64,000 bases of DNA. Origin: Chitinophaga sp. GTDB taxonomy: Bacteria; Bacteroidota; Bacteroidia; Chitinophagales; Chitinophagaceae. The stretch lies in contig NZ_JAFAIX010000011.1 in NCBI RefSeq assembly GCF_019236475.1, forward strand, positions 124,001 to 188,000, read 5' to 3'. Of this stretch, positions 11,001-17,859 are shown in pieces. The stretch's first letter is position 1. Each line of letters opens with the position of its first letter. The translations under genes were made by a program, and so were the position numbers. Under the pieces are notes generated by a model. The model was given only the letters and a program-made list of their open reading frames with translations. It ran no database searches and had not been told where the DNA came from.

Positions 11001-11058
11001 GCTGGAAGAGATGAAGGTTGGTGAAGGGAAGATTCGGGTATTGGTAAATGTGAAATAA
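8026..11058 (+). CDS. Secreted collagen-like repeat surface protein
   Basis: 1010-aa protein with a signal peptide (1-23, ending RAHAQ). Residues 24-135 form a beta-rich head ([13 protein letters not shown], then LQIRFTIL) typical of Bacteroidota tail-fibre-like proteins. Residues 137-211 are about 25 Gly-X-Y triplets ([12 protein letters not shown]), able to form a collagen triple helix. Residues of roughly 280-860 contain degenerate repeats of [18 protein letters not shown] and [10 protein letters not shown] type, likely a beta-helical stalk. The last 140 residues ([52 protein letters not shown]) match a C-terminal domain seen on many bacterial fibres. There is no recognisable T9SS sorting tail. 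Probably a trimeric surface fibre; role unknown. Confidence 0.85.
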   Translation: MKRKLLLYVIFLLALFQQRAHAQSGLSGINYQAVARNANGTTLPNQSLQIRFTILSGSPAGNVQYQETQDVTTNQLGLFTLQIGKGTPVSGTFAAIPWAQANQYLRVEVSTGGSNFSELGTSQLMSVPFAMFSANSGTPGPVGPVGPAGPTGATGPTGATGPQGPIGPIGPIGPIGPTGPVGVQGPAGPIGPIGPTGATGATGPQGPAGTITGIPAGGDLSGTYPNPTVAKLQGKPVVTTAPTAGQILTFDGTNWGPAANTGGITIPYAATFNLPGTLLSLTNNGDGTQLEGIANSTSANISAIRGTISSTTPGGFATALRGINNGTGGLGIGVWGSQNGAGWGVYGTTPTGIGVYGNATGSGFGVYANSSSGTGLYATSTTGMAGNFAISNNANTNNVLTVTTSGAGAGIQVSASGGGNGINATSTGGSGVNATSNILSGAGVLGHHTTGGEAITGLTTSNTGSPTGAVVGRNDGPGYGVEGFVATDASGNGVGVLGRVGVSGSSGMAGKFENINSANNISTVTVTTASGGNGIDASSNAGFAVHGTANNISGGGIVGDNSAGGEAVTGRGNSAAGIGAVVGRNDGGGYGVYGFIATNTSGTSAAVAGRVGISGSKGRAGFFENTNNTNTNNTVEVVNIGPGVIADHSQGNAANFFMNNTSGVGAGVRGEVNSIFGNNGTAGIYGVASGTGGYGGYFEHTSATGFGRALYVTSQGQGSATELDHNGPSGNTVLIQSFNATNTDNTLQVLSSANGSIGDRSLGNVGNFVNSNTTSVAAGVRGEVTSIFGNQGTAGVYGVASGTGGYGGYFEHTNSTGFGIALMVNTNGQGSAFVVNHNGSTGDPAIFQVGGFNMARIDRTGRGFFDGGTQTGGADMAEAFDVSGNVSNYEPGDVLIIDVDKDRTVVKSNEAYSTLVAGVYATKPGMLMTEEHIDTDLSDKVPMGVVGVIPTKVCDEGGAIHRGDILVTASKAGYAMKADLNKLKPGQAIGKALEEMKVGEGKIRVLVNVK
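8434..8658 (+). repeat. Collagen-type Gly-X-Y repeat tract
   Basis: About 25 consecutive Gly-X-Y codon triplets inside the surface protein gene. Most are GGN-CCN-ATA/GTA/ACT with many synonymous changes between copies. This is a protein-level repeat; it is not a CRISPR or a recently expanded DNA repeat. Confidence 0.95.
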
Positions 11059-11086
11059 CCAGTAGTAATCAGTATAAGCCAAATGG

Positions 11087-11117
11087 ACCGGGCACAGTTT
11101 TGTGTCCGGTTTTTTAT
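11087..11117 (+). terminator. Rho-independent terminator of the collagen-like gene
   Basis: GACCGGGCACA pairs with TGTGTCCGGT around a short loop, followed directly by a T run. It lies about 28 bp after the stop codon and closes the plus-strand block. Confidence 0.85.
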
Positions 11118-11493
11118 TTGGAATATTTAGGGAGACACGAGATTATCGGGCGAGCTAGGATTCTATGGAGGTTCAAAATGATAAAGGTAGTCAGCTAACT
11201 GTTGGATGTTGCTGGGTTAGAATTTTGGGAGACATGAGTCTGGCTGGTGGGATGGGATGCACTGATTGGGAGTTGGGAAAAGAGCATAATAAGGCTTATC
11301 CTATTGGGGGGTAGGATTTGAGGATGCATGGGTTAATAGATGGGATTAAGAAGAATGGAAATGTATAAGTAAATGGCCTTAGTCAGGCGACTAAGAATTG
11401 GTAAACTTACGGTTAGAGCAGTTGTGCGGGGAACTAGCGCATGTTTGGAGTGCAGGGGGAACGAACTTCTATGTGGGGGCTTACTAAGCATAA
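11118..11493. other. G-rich, C-poor intergenic stretch
   Basis: About 375 bp between two convergent terminators. The plus strand is strikingly rich in G and poor in C (many GGG and GGGG runs) and holds a 12-bp direct repeat GGGAGACAyGAG at 11130 and 11227. No credible protein is encoded on either strand. Confidence 0.5.
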
Positions 11494-11529
11494 AAAGGCG
11501 AACAGTCCCGATAACAGAACTGTTCGCCA
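11494..11529 (-). terminator. Rho-independent terminator of rpsL-rpsG
   Basis: A ten-base perfect stem GGCGAACAGT/ACTGTTCGCC on the minus strand is followed by TTTTTA. It lies about 30 bp after the rpsG stop. Confidence 0.9.
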
Positions 11530-11559
11530 AATATATTGAGTTTGCCCGGAGGGCAAGAA

Positions 11560-12027
11560 CTATACTCTGAAGTGAGAGAAAGCTTTGTTAGCTTCAGCCA
11601 TACGGTGAGTATCTTCTTTCTTTTTGAAAGCGGCACCTTCACCTTTGCTTGCAGCTACGATTTCATTCGCCAGCTTATCAGCCATGCTCTTACCGTTTCT
11701 TTCGCCAGCGAAGCGAACTAACCATTTGATGCTCAGAGATACTTTTCTATCAGGACGAACCTCAGCAGGAATTTGGAAGGTAGCACCACCGATACGGCGG
11801 CTTCTAACTTCTACAGCAGGAGTTACGTTAGTCAATGCTTTTCTCCAAACCTCGTAACCGTTTTCGCCGGTCATTTGGCTCACTTTATCCACAGCATCGT
11901 AGAAAATTTTATAGGCAATGCTCTTTTTTCCTTGTTCCATAACGTTATTAACAAAGCGGGTAACCAGCTTGTCATTAAATCTTGGATCAGGAGCCAGAGG
12001 CAATTTCTTTGCAGCTTGCTTTCTCAT
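11560..12027 (-). CDS. rpsG: 30S ribosomal protein S7
   Basis: 155 aa, the standard S7 length. It starts MRKQAAKKLPLAPDPRFND and carries the family core LVTRFVNNVMEQGKKSIAYKI and the VRSRRIGGATFQIPAEV stretch. S7 binds the 3' major domain of 16S rRNA and lines the E site. It sits 31 bp downstream of rpsL in one transcript. Transcription ends at the strong hairpin just after it, so fusA is not read through from here. Confidence 0.97.
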   Translation of the reverse strand: MRKQAAKKLPLAPDPRFNDKLVTRFVNNVMEQGKKSIAYKIFYDAVDKVSQMTGENGYEVWRKALTNVTPAVEVRSRRIGGATFQIPAEVRPDRKVSLSIKWLVRFAGERNGKSMADKLANEIVAASKGEGAAFKKKEDTHRMAEANKAFSHFRV

Positions 12028-12058
12028 TTATATTGAAAATTACTACTAGTTATTATTA

Positions 12059-12442
12059 TTATTTTTTAGCCTTTTTGTCCTTTTTGGTACCATACTTGGA
12101 ACGGCTCTGTTTTCTGTCTTTCACACCTGCAGTATCCAAAGAACCGCGAACGATGTGGTAACGAACACCTGGTAAATCTTTTACCCTTCCACCACGGATC
12201 AGTACGATAGAGTGCTCCTGGAGGTTATGACCTTCACCTGGGATATAGGCAATCACCTCAACTTTGTTTGTTAAACGCACTTTCGCAACTTTACGCAATG
12301 CGGAGTTAGGTTTTTTAGGCGTAGTAGTGTATACACGAGTACAAACGCCACGGCGCTGAGGGCAGCTATCTAATGCCCTGGACTTGGACTTAGCCCGGAT
12401 AATTTCTCTTCCTTTTCTTACTAATTGTTGTATAGTAGGCAT
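12059..12442 (-). CDS. rpsL: 30S ribosomal protein S12
   Basis: 127 aa, matching S12. The decoding-site motif [11 protein letters not shown] is intact (lysines at 43-44), and [10 protein letters not shown] keeps the second conserved lysine. Both are the wild-type residues at positions where streptomycin-resistance changes usually occur. A Lys-rich C-terminal tail (KKDKKAKK) is usual in Bacteroidota. First gene of the rpsL-rpsG transcript, behind a near-consensus promoter. Confidence 0.97.
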   Translation of the reverse strand: MPTIQQLVRKGREIIRAKSKSRALDSCPQRRGVCTRVYTTTPKKPNSALRKVAKVRLTNKVEVIAYIPGEGHNLQEHSIVLIRGGRVKDLPGVRYHIVRGSLDTAGVKDRKQSRSKYGTKKDKKAKK

Positions 12443-12510
12443 TCTTTACCTAGTTTTTTATGTCTGTTTACAATGACATCCAAATTTCCCATATGGGAAT
12501 TTTGGGACGG

Positions 12511-12541
12511 CAAAGGTAAAACTATATAAGTGAATAACAAA
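12511..12541 (-). promoter_or_regulatory. Promoter of rpsL-rpsG
   Basis: On the minus strand TTTG (12541-12538) and TACCTTTG (12518-12511) are separated by 19 bp, a perfect Bacteroidota -33/-7 pair about 70 nt upstream of rpsL. A second TACCTTTG at 12649-12642 could be an additional upstream promoter with a weaker -33. Confidence 0.8.
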
Positions 12542-12700
12542 ATTGTTTCGAAAATTTTTTGTCACACCGTCAGTGGGTGCAACTACCCCGGAAGTGGCTT
12601 CGGGTCCAAGGTAATTGATACGCTTACCTTTAACCGGAACGCAAAGGTATGATTTCTCAATTAATCTACCATAAAAAATTCCCAAGGCCCCTAAAAATAA
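12542..12700. other. Upstream leader region of rpsL
   Basis: About 160 bp between the rpsL promoter and the ilvE terminator. It holds a second TACCTTTG box (minus strand, 12649-12642) and a GC-rich segment near 12580-12610 that may fold. No gene is seen. Confidence 0.4.
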
Positions 12701-12730
12701 AGACTTATGCCTCCCGAGGGACATAAGTCT
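12701..12730 (-). terminator. Rho-independent terminator of ilvE
   Basis: AGACTTATG pairs with CATAAGTCT across a 12-nt loop; on the minus strand it is followed by TTATTTTT. It begins about 28 bp after the ilvE stop. Confidence 0.8.
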
Positions 12731-12758
12731 CTATAAAAATAATTATATAACAAGCTGA

Positions 12759-13856
12759 TTATTCGCCCACTATGTAGTTCCAGTTATGGATATCTGCCGA
12801 TTTACCAGTACGCATACCATCCAGTCGGCGGATCACTTCGGAACCTACTTCATATTTAGTGGTATCCAGTTTCAGGTGATTGTCTTTGTAAGACAGCTCC
12901 TCTACATAAGCTACGCTGGCAGCGGTACCTGTACCGAAGACTTCACGGAGGGTACCATTATTATAAGCTGTTACGATTTCGTCAATGGAGATTGGGCGTT
13001 CTTCAACAGTCAGGCCCATATCATGGAGTACTTCCATCACACTGCCGCGGGTAACCCCTTCTAGGATGGTGCCCTGAGACAGATCAGGAGTGATGGCAGT
13101 ATTGCCGATGATAGCAAAAACGTTCATAGTACCGCATTCTTGCAGGTATTTATGTTCGTAACCATCTACCCAGAGGATTTGGTCATAGCCTTCTTTCTTC
13201 GCCTGCATAGTAGGATACATCGCACCACCGTAGTTACCGGCAGCTTTTGCGAAACCTACGCCACCAGGAAATGCACGTACATATTTATCCTGCACCAACA
13301 GTTTAATTGGTTTGTTGAAATATGGTCCAGATGGAGAATTAATAATAGCAAAACGGTAAGTCTCGGAAGGACGTACACCGATAAACTCATCTGCCGCAAT
13401 CATAAACGGACGCAGGTACAGGGAACAGCCTTCTCCTGTTGGCACCCAGTTACGATCCAGGTCGATCAGCATATCCAATCCGCCAATGAACAGCCATTCA
13501 GGTACAGATGGCATCCCCATTCTTTCTGCGGACAGATTAAAGCGTTTGTAGTTATCGTAAGGCCGGAAGATGATGGGGTTACCCGCTTGATCTTTATAAG
13601 CCTTGATACCCTCAAAAATGGCCTGACCATAGTGCCAGGCAGCGTTGGAAGGACTTACTGAAAAGTTCTGGAAAGGGATAATTTGTGCGTTGACCCATTC
13701 TTTACCGTCGAAATCTGCTACCAGCATATGGTCTGCATATTTCTTCCCAAAAACCAGATTATTAAAATCTACCTCACCTATTCTACTGTGTTCTGTTTTG
13801 GTGACTTTGATCTTCTTTACAGCTTCTTCCCTTGCTGTTGATTTAGCTACCATCAT
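12759..13856 (-). CDS. ilvE: Branched-chain amino acid aminotransferase
   Basis: PLP-dependent fold-type IV aminotransferase, 365 aa (class II BCAT length). It catalyses the last step of Leu, Ile and Val synthesis and the first step of their breakdown with 2-oxoglutarate/glutamate. The region GFAKAAGNYGG carries the probable Schiff-base lysine (K204). WHYGQAIFEGIKAY, YLRPFM, LQECGTMN and GTGTAASV are further family marks. The start could be either of two adjacent Met codons. It is divergent from the next gene and has its own terminator. Confidence 0.95.
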   Translation of the reverse strand: MMVAKSTAREEAVKKIKVTKTEHSRIGEVDFNNLVFGKKYADHMLVADFDGKEWVNAQIIPFQNFSVSPSNAAWHYGQAIFEGIKAYKDQAGNPIIFRPYDNYKRFNLSAERMGMPSVPEWLFIGGLDMLIDLDRNWVPTGEGCSLYLRPFMIAADEFIGVRPSETYRFAIINSPSGPYFNKPIKLLVQDKYVRAFPGGVGFAKAAGNYGGAMYPTMQAKKEGYDQILWVDGYEHKYLQECGTMNVFAIIGNTAITPDLSQGTILEGVTRGSVMEVLHDMGLTVEERPISIDEIVTAYNNGTLREVFGTGTAASVAYVEELSYKDNHLKLDTTKYEVGSEVIRRLDGMRTGKSADIHNWNYIVGE

Positions 13857-13986
13857 GGTTAATCAATTTTATCTCAATATTTTTACACTTTCGTTGCTTG
13901 CGTCACTGCCTGAAAAGGCGCGACTGTGCAAATAAACTGATTTTTCCCCACGCGGGGCTTTCATATAATAATTAATAATAATAATT

Positions 13987-14487
13987 ATGTCGCTTGAAGA
14001 TTTGCAACTGGACCCCTTCTTTTTGGCTAAACTCTTTGCCCAGCCGCTGATTCCAGGTAAAACACCGGAAGCTGTACCTGTGCAAAAACTGCTGCCGAAA
14101 GTCAAATATTTAGGAGAAAATCAAAAAAACGTTGCGCTCTTCATACAAAATGAAAATGAACCCTATTTAAACGACGAATTATTCAACCTCTTAACCAATA
14201 TATTAAACGCTTGTAAACTGGGAATGCAGGATGTAGCCCTCATTAACATCAGTTCACAGCCGGAATTCACCTTCCGCGACTGGCAACAGTCACTGAAAAT
14301 AAACCAAGCCGTTGTATTTGGGATTGCACCGGGGCAACTCTCCATCGATGAGCTTCCCTCCTATCAATTGTTTACAATAGGAGAAAGTGCGGTCCTGTTT
14401 TCTGACCATCTGCAAATCATTGGTACAGACAAAGCACTTAAAGCCAGGCTCTGGTCCGGACTCAAACAATTATTAACAATCGCTTGA
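13987..14487 (+). CDS. Conserved hypothetical protein upstream of rdgB
   Basis: 166 aa, soluble, no signal peptide, no membrane segment, no motif that I recognise. The sequence looks like a real mixed alpha/beta protein (KNVALFIQNENEPYLNDELFN, then LKINQAVVFGI and SAVLFSDHLQIIG). It lies 16 bp before rdgB on the same strand and is probably co-transcribed with it. A role in nucleotide or DNA metabolism is possible from context only. Confidence 0.7.
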   Translation: MSLEDLQLDPFFLAKLFAQPLIPGKTPEAVPVQKLLPKVKYLGENQKNVALFIQNENEPYLNDELFNLLTNILNACKLGMQDVALINISSQPEFTFRDWQQSLKINQAVVFGIAPGQLSIDELPSYQLFTIGESAVLFSDHLQIIGTDKALKARLWSGLKQLLTIA

Positions 14488-14503
14488 TTATAAATATTTT
14501 AGG

Positions 14504-15085
14504 ATGAAATTAATTTTTGCGACGAACAACGCGAATAAAGTAAAGGAATTTAAATCTTTGGTAGGCGATCATTTAGAGATCATTACCCTCCATGAAGCAG
14601 GCATCGACATAGACATTCCAGAACCACATGATACACTGGAGGCAAATGCCCGCGAAAAGTCTGAAACCATTCATAAGATGACAGGCACCGATTGTTTTGC
14701 TGAGGATACTGGACTGGAGATCGACGCCCTTAACGGCGCTCCAGGGGTACTTTCCGCCAGATATGCCGGAGAACAAAAGCTAGCATCCGATAATATTGTG
14801 AAAGTATTGCAGGAACTGAATGGCGTCATCAATCGCCAAGCGCAGTTCAGAACGGTTATTTCCCTTATTCTCAATGATAAAGAATATCAGTTTGAAGGTG
14901 TTTGTCGTGGTACGATTACCACTGCTGTGACTGGAGAAAAGGGTTTCGGATATGATCCTATCTTTGTTCCAGAAGGAGCTACCAAATCCTTTGCAGAAAT
15001 GGATCTGGGAGAAAAGAACAAGTATAGTCACCGTGCGAAGGCCTTCCATCAGTTTGCCGCTTTCCTGAATACTATCAAAGCATAA
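14504..15085 (+). CDS. rdgB: Non-canonical purine NTP pyrophosphatase (RdgB/HAM1)
   Basis: 193 aa, standard length. It hydrolyses ITP, dITP and XTP to monophosphates, keeping deaminated purines out of nucleic acids. Family signatures are the N-terminal FATNNANKVKEF (substrate loop), FAEDTGLEIDALNGAPGVLSARYAG (metal/catalytic Asp) and GFGYDPIFVP followed by FAEM near the end. It lies within a compact plus-strand run with the thioesterase and nitroreductase downstream. Confidence 0.96.
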   Translation: MKLIFATNNANKVKEFKSLVGDHLEIITLHEAGIDIDIPEPHDTLEANAREKSETIHKMTGTDCFAEDTGLEIDALNGAPGVLSARYAGEQKLASDNIVKVLQELNGVINRQAQFRTVISLILNDKEYQFEGVCRGTITTAVTGEKGFGYDPIFVPEGATKSFAEMDLGEKNKYSHRAKAFHQFAAFLNTIKA

Positions 15086-15106
15086 TCATCTCCCTAAAAC
15101 CTAAAA

Positions 15107-15541
15107 ATGGCAAGAATTAAGCTCGATTTACCATCAAATTTTAGTTTCAGCATTAATATACCAGTCAGGATACAAGATGTCAATTATGGCGGTCATGTGG
15201 GCAATGATGCGATCCTTAGCATCATGCACGAATCCCGTCTGCAATACCTGTTACACCTGGGTTATCCGGAACTCGATCATATCACCAATACTGGTTTGAT
15301 TATGGCGGATGTTGCCATCACTTACAAAGGAGAAGCTTTTCATGGCGATATCTTGAAAGTGGAAGTCACAGCGGCTGAATTCAGTCCTTTCGGTTTTGAA
15401 CTGTATTACCGCATCACCACTACCCGTGAGGAGAAAACCATCTCAGTAGCAGAAGCTAAAACCGGTATGGTATGCTTTGATTATAACACTCGTAAAGTAT
15501 CCAGGCTGTCCGCCGAAATGAAGGCCAGTCTTGAAAAATAA
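15107..15541 (+). CDS. Hotdog-fold acyl-CoA thioesterase
   Basis: 144 aa, 4HBT/YbgC-like hotdog protein. The motif IQDVNYGGHVGNDAILSIMHESR matches the active-site helix of the family, with the catalytic Asp in IQD and GGHVGN after it. It is expected to hydrolyse short or aromatic acyl-CoA thioesters in the cytoplasm. It lies 21 bp after rdgB and 12 bp before the nitroreductase, so all are probably one transcript. Natural substrate unknown. Confidence 0.85.
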   Translation: MARIKLDLPSNFSFSINIPVRIQDVNYGGHVGNDAILSIMHESRLQYLLHLGYPELDHITNTGLIMADVAITYKGEAFHGDILKVEVTAAEFSPFGFELYYRITTTREEKTISVAEAKTGMVCFDYNTRKVSRLSAEMKASLEK

Positions 15542-15553
15542 AAAAGAAAGAAT

Positions 15554-16144
15554 ATGGTAGATACAACAGCAGCCACTTTGGTGGATAATGTGATTAGTCG
15601 CAGACGCAATATCAAACCGACCAGCATGAATGGTCAGAAAATTGCAGACGAAACAGTTCAAGAACTGCTCCAGATGGCCGATTGGGCTCCCACCCATGGC
15701 TACACAGAGCCTTGGTATTTTGTAGTGTTTGGAAGCGAAAAGGTACAGGAATTCTGTACTGCCCATGCAGACCTGTACAAGCAGTATACTCCTGCTGAAA
15801 AGTACATCGCCGGTAACTATGATAAACTAAAGACGCAAGGCGATCTCGCGTCTCACGTAATAGCTATCTGTATGAAACGTGGCAACAAGCCCAATATTCC
15901 TGTTGTGGAAGAAGTTGCTTCCGTGGCATGCGCCGTGCAGAATATGTGGTTAAGTGCCACTGCACGTCATATTGCTGCTTACTGGGGTACCGGTGGAATG
16001 ACCTTTCACCCTGCCATGAAAGATTACTTGGGATTAGGAGACGAAGACCAGGTGCTTGGCTTCTTCTACCTGGGCTACACCGATGAACCAGCAGTAGCGG
16101 GTCGTCGCGTAAAACCGATGGAAGAAAAAGTAAAATGGATGTAA
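15554..16144 (+). CDS. Nitroreductase family protein
   Basis: 196-aa FMN-dependent NAD(P)H oxidoreductase fold. The N-terminal SRRRNIKPTSMNGQKI gives the phosphate-binding arginines, and MADWAPTHGYTEPWYFVVF corresponds to the family A-P-x-x-x-x-x-Q/E-PW motif. The C-terminal LGFFYLGYTDE is typical. It probably reduces quinones, nitro compounds or a flavin-dependent substrate; the physiological substrate cannot be named. Last gene of the rdgB transcript, which ends at a hairpin overlapping the end of convergent glpD. Confidence 0.88.
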   Translation: MVDTTAATLVDNVISRRRNIKPTSMNGQKIADETVQELLQMADWAPTHGYTEPWYFVVFGSEKVQEFCTAHADLYKQYTPAEKYIAGNYDKLKTQGDLASHVIAICMKRGNKPNIPVVEEVASVACAVQNMWLSATARHIAAYWGTGGMTFHPAMKDYLGLGDEDQVLGFFYLGYTDEPAVAGRRVKPMEEKVKWM

Positions 16145-16151
16145 TCTAATT

Positions 16152-16182
16152 GCCGGCGAACGATATTAGTTCGCCGGTTTTA
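16152..16182 (+). terminator. Terminator overlapping the glpD stop codon
   Basis: CCGGCGAAC and GTTCGCCGG form a nine-base perfect stem followed by TTTTAATAT. The glpD stop codon (16166-16168) lies in its loop, so the right arm of the hairpin also encodes the last residues of GlpD. It serves the nitroreductase transcript. Confidence 0.8.
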
Positions 16183-17743
16183 ATATATAGGTGGCAGCAA
16201 TCGTATTAAAGTGTTCCAACTGCTGGGCAATCCAGCTCTCGTCTTTCCGTAATTCATTCGCCATTATAGCAGCAACGGCAGGGGCTATACGTAGTGCCTC
16301 CTGAGCGTCCAGGAAAAGGAGTCTTACCCTGCGAGAAAGAAAATCGTCTATGGATCTCGCCATCTCTTCTCTCACCGCCCATACCACCTGCGATTTTCTA
16401 ATACCAAATTCCTCGCTCAGCATTTCATGCAGTTCCGGTTGATCTGCTTCTAGATCGCGAAGCCTGACGGCATCACTACCATAAAAGTACCAGGGATCAT
16501 CCCAATTGGCCTGGCCCTGAGCGCCGTGGATAGGCAGTTCCGCCGTTACAGACTGGGTTGGTTTCCAGACTAATACTTTTTCCAATCTCTCCACAACATC
16601 TTGTCCCATACGGCGATAGGTAGTCCATTTCCCTCCGATGATCGTTATGAGCTGGGAATCAGCCACGATTATTTTATGGCTACGGGAAATCTCTTTCGTT
16701 TTATGCTTTTCTGTCTTTGCAGCAGCCAGCGGACGGAGTCCGGCCCAAACACTCTTGACATCCGCACGACTCGGTGGAGCTGCCAGGTACTGATCCGCAG
16801 TGGTGAGAATGAAGTTTATCTCCGCTTCCAGGGCATGCGGTTGCAGCGAGATCGTATTGGTAGGCGTATCGGTAGTGCCCACCACTACTTTATTATGCCA
16901 TGGAACGGCGAATAGTACCCGTCCATCGCTGGTCGCGGGAATCATCAGGGCATCATGACCGGGAAGGAATTTTTTATCCAGCACCACGTGGACACCCTGG
17001 CTGGCCGCAATAGATTTCGGAGCAGCGGGATTGTCCATTTCCAGGATATCATCCGCAAATACGCCCGTAGCATTGATGACACCATTAGCGTTTAGGTATA
17101 TATCGTCTCCCCCATCCAGTATATCCCTTACCGTTAGACCAGATATGCGTCCGAATTGATCCTTATGTAAGGCCGTCACTCTCATATAATTGAGGACAGT
17201 GCCGCCTTTATCCACAATGGTTTGGGCTAGATTAATAGCGAGGCGGCTATCGTCGAATTGGCCATCGTGGTATAGGACGCCACCTGCCAGCTTATCGGGT
17301 TTCAGGGTGGAGAGTCGCTCCAGGGCTTCTGCTCGGGATATATGTTTCGATTTACCGAGACTTAGTCTCCCGGCCAGCCAATCATACATTTTCAATCCGA
17401 TCGTGTATTTCAGATTTTCCCACCAATTGAAAGTTGGGATAACGAAAGACAGATTTCTGACTAAATGGGGAGCATTACTTGCCAGCAGGCCTCTTTCCCT
17501 GCTGGCCTCGCGCACTAAGCCTACATCTCCCTGAGCGAGGTACCTGACGCCACCATGGACCAGTTTGGTACTTTTACTAGAGGTAGACTGTGCAAAATCC
17601 ACCTGTTCGAGGAGTAGGGTGCGGTAGCCCCGTGTAACTGCTTCCAGGGCGGCTCCCAGTCCGGTAGCACCACCACCGATTACAATAATATCCCAGGGCT
17701 GGAGGTCAGTTCTAAGTGTAGCAACGATTTCTTCTCTTTTCAT
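16166..17743 (-). CDS. glpD: FAD-dependent glycerol-3-phosphate dehydrogenase
   Basis: Membrane-associated flavoprotein that oxidises sn-glycerol 3-phosphate to dihydroxyacetone phosphate and passes electrons to quinone. The start is placed at MKREEIVATLRT because the dinucleotide-binding motif WDIIVIGGGATGLGAALEA follows at the usual distance; an upstream ATG at 17788 would add 15 residues. STSSKSTKLVHGGVRYL is the conserved FAD/substrate loop, and the C-terminal DAO_C domain is complete. Length 525 aa matches the family. No glpF or glpK is adjacent. Confidence 0.94.
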   Translation of the reverse strand: MKREEIVATLRTDLQPWDIIVIGGGATGLGAALEAVTRGYRTLLLEQVDFAQSTSSKSTKLVHGGVRYLAQGDVGLVREASRERGLLASNAPHLVRNLSFVIPTFNWWENLKYTIGLKMYDWLAGRLSLGKSKHISRAEALERLSTLKPDKLAGGVLYHDGQFDDSRLAINLAQTIVDKGGTVLNYMRVTALHKDQFGRISGLTVRDILDGGDDIYLNANGVINATGVFADDILEMDNPAAPKSIAASQGVHVVLDKKFLPGHDALMIPATSDGRVLFAVPWHNKVVVGTTDTPTNTISLQPHALEAEINFILTTADQYLAAPPSRADVKSVWAGLRPLAAAKTEKHKTKEISRSHKIIVADSQLITIIGGKWTTYRRMGQDVVERLEKVLVWKPTQSVTAELPIHGAQGQANWDDPWYFYGSDAVRLRDLEADQPELHEMLSEEFGIRKSQVVWAVREEMARSIDDFLSRRVRLLFLDAQEALRIAPAVAAIMANELRKDESWIAQQLEHFNTIAATYILKPAN

Positions 17744-17859
17744 AGACAGCGATTTTCCTGCAGTGGATACCTCATCTAAACGATACAAGGCAGCAAATGT
17801 TTGGACTGGGCAAACTTTTAACCATTAAAAAGCGTTCCTGTAAATGTCGCTAGTATACC

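Noticed and set aside
8026-11058. Prophage tail fibre
   Set aside because: It has a signal peptide and lies with secretion genes; no other phage genes are nearby.
11373-11570. 65-residue plus-strand reading frame before rpsG
   Set aside because: It spans the rpsG terminator and the end of rpsG and has no protein-like features.
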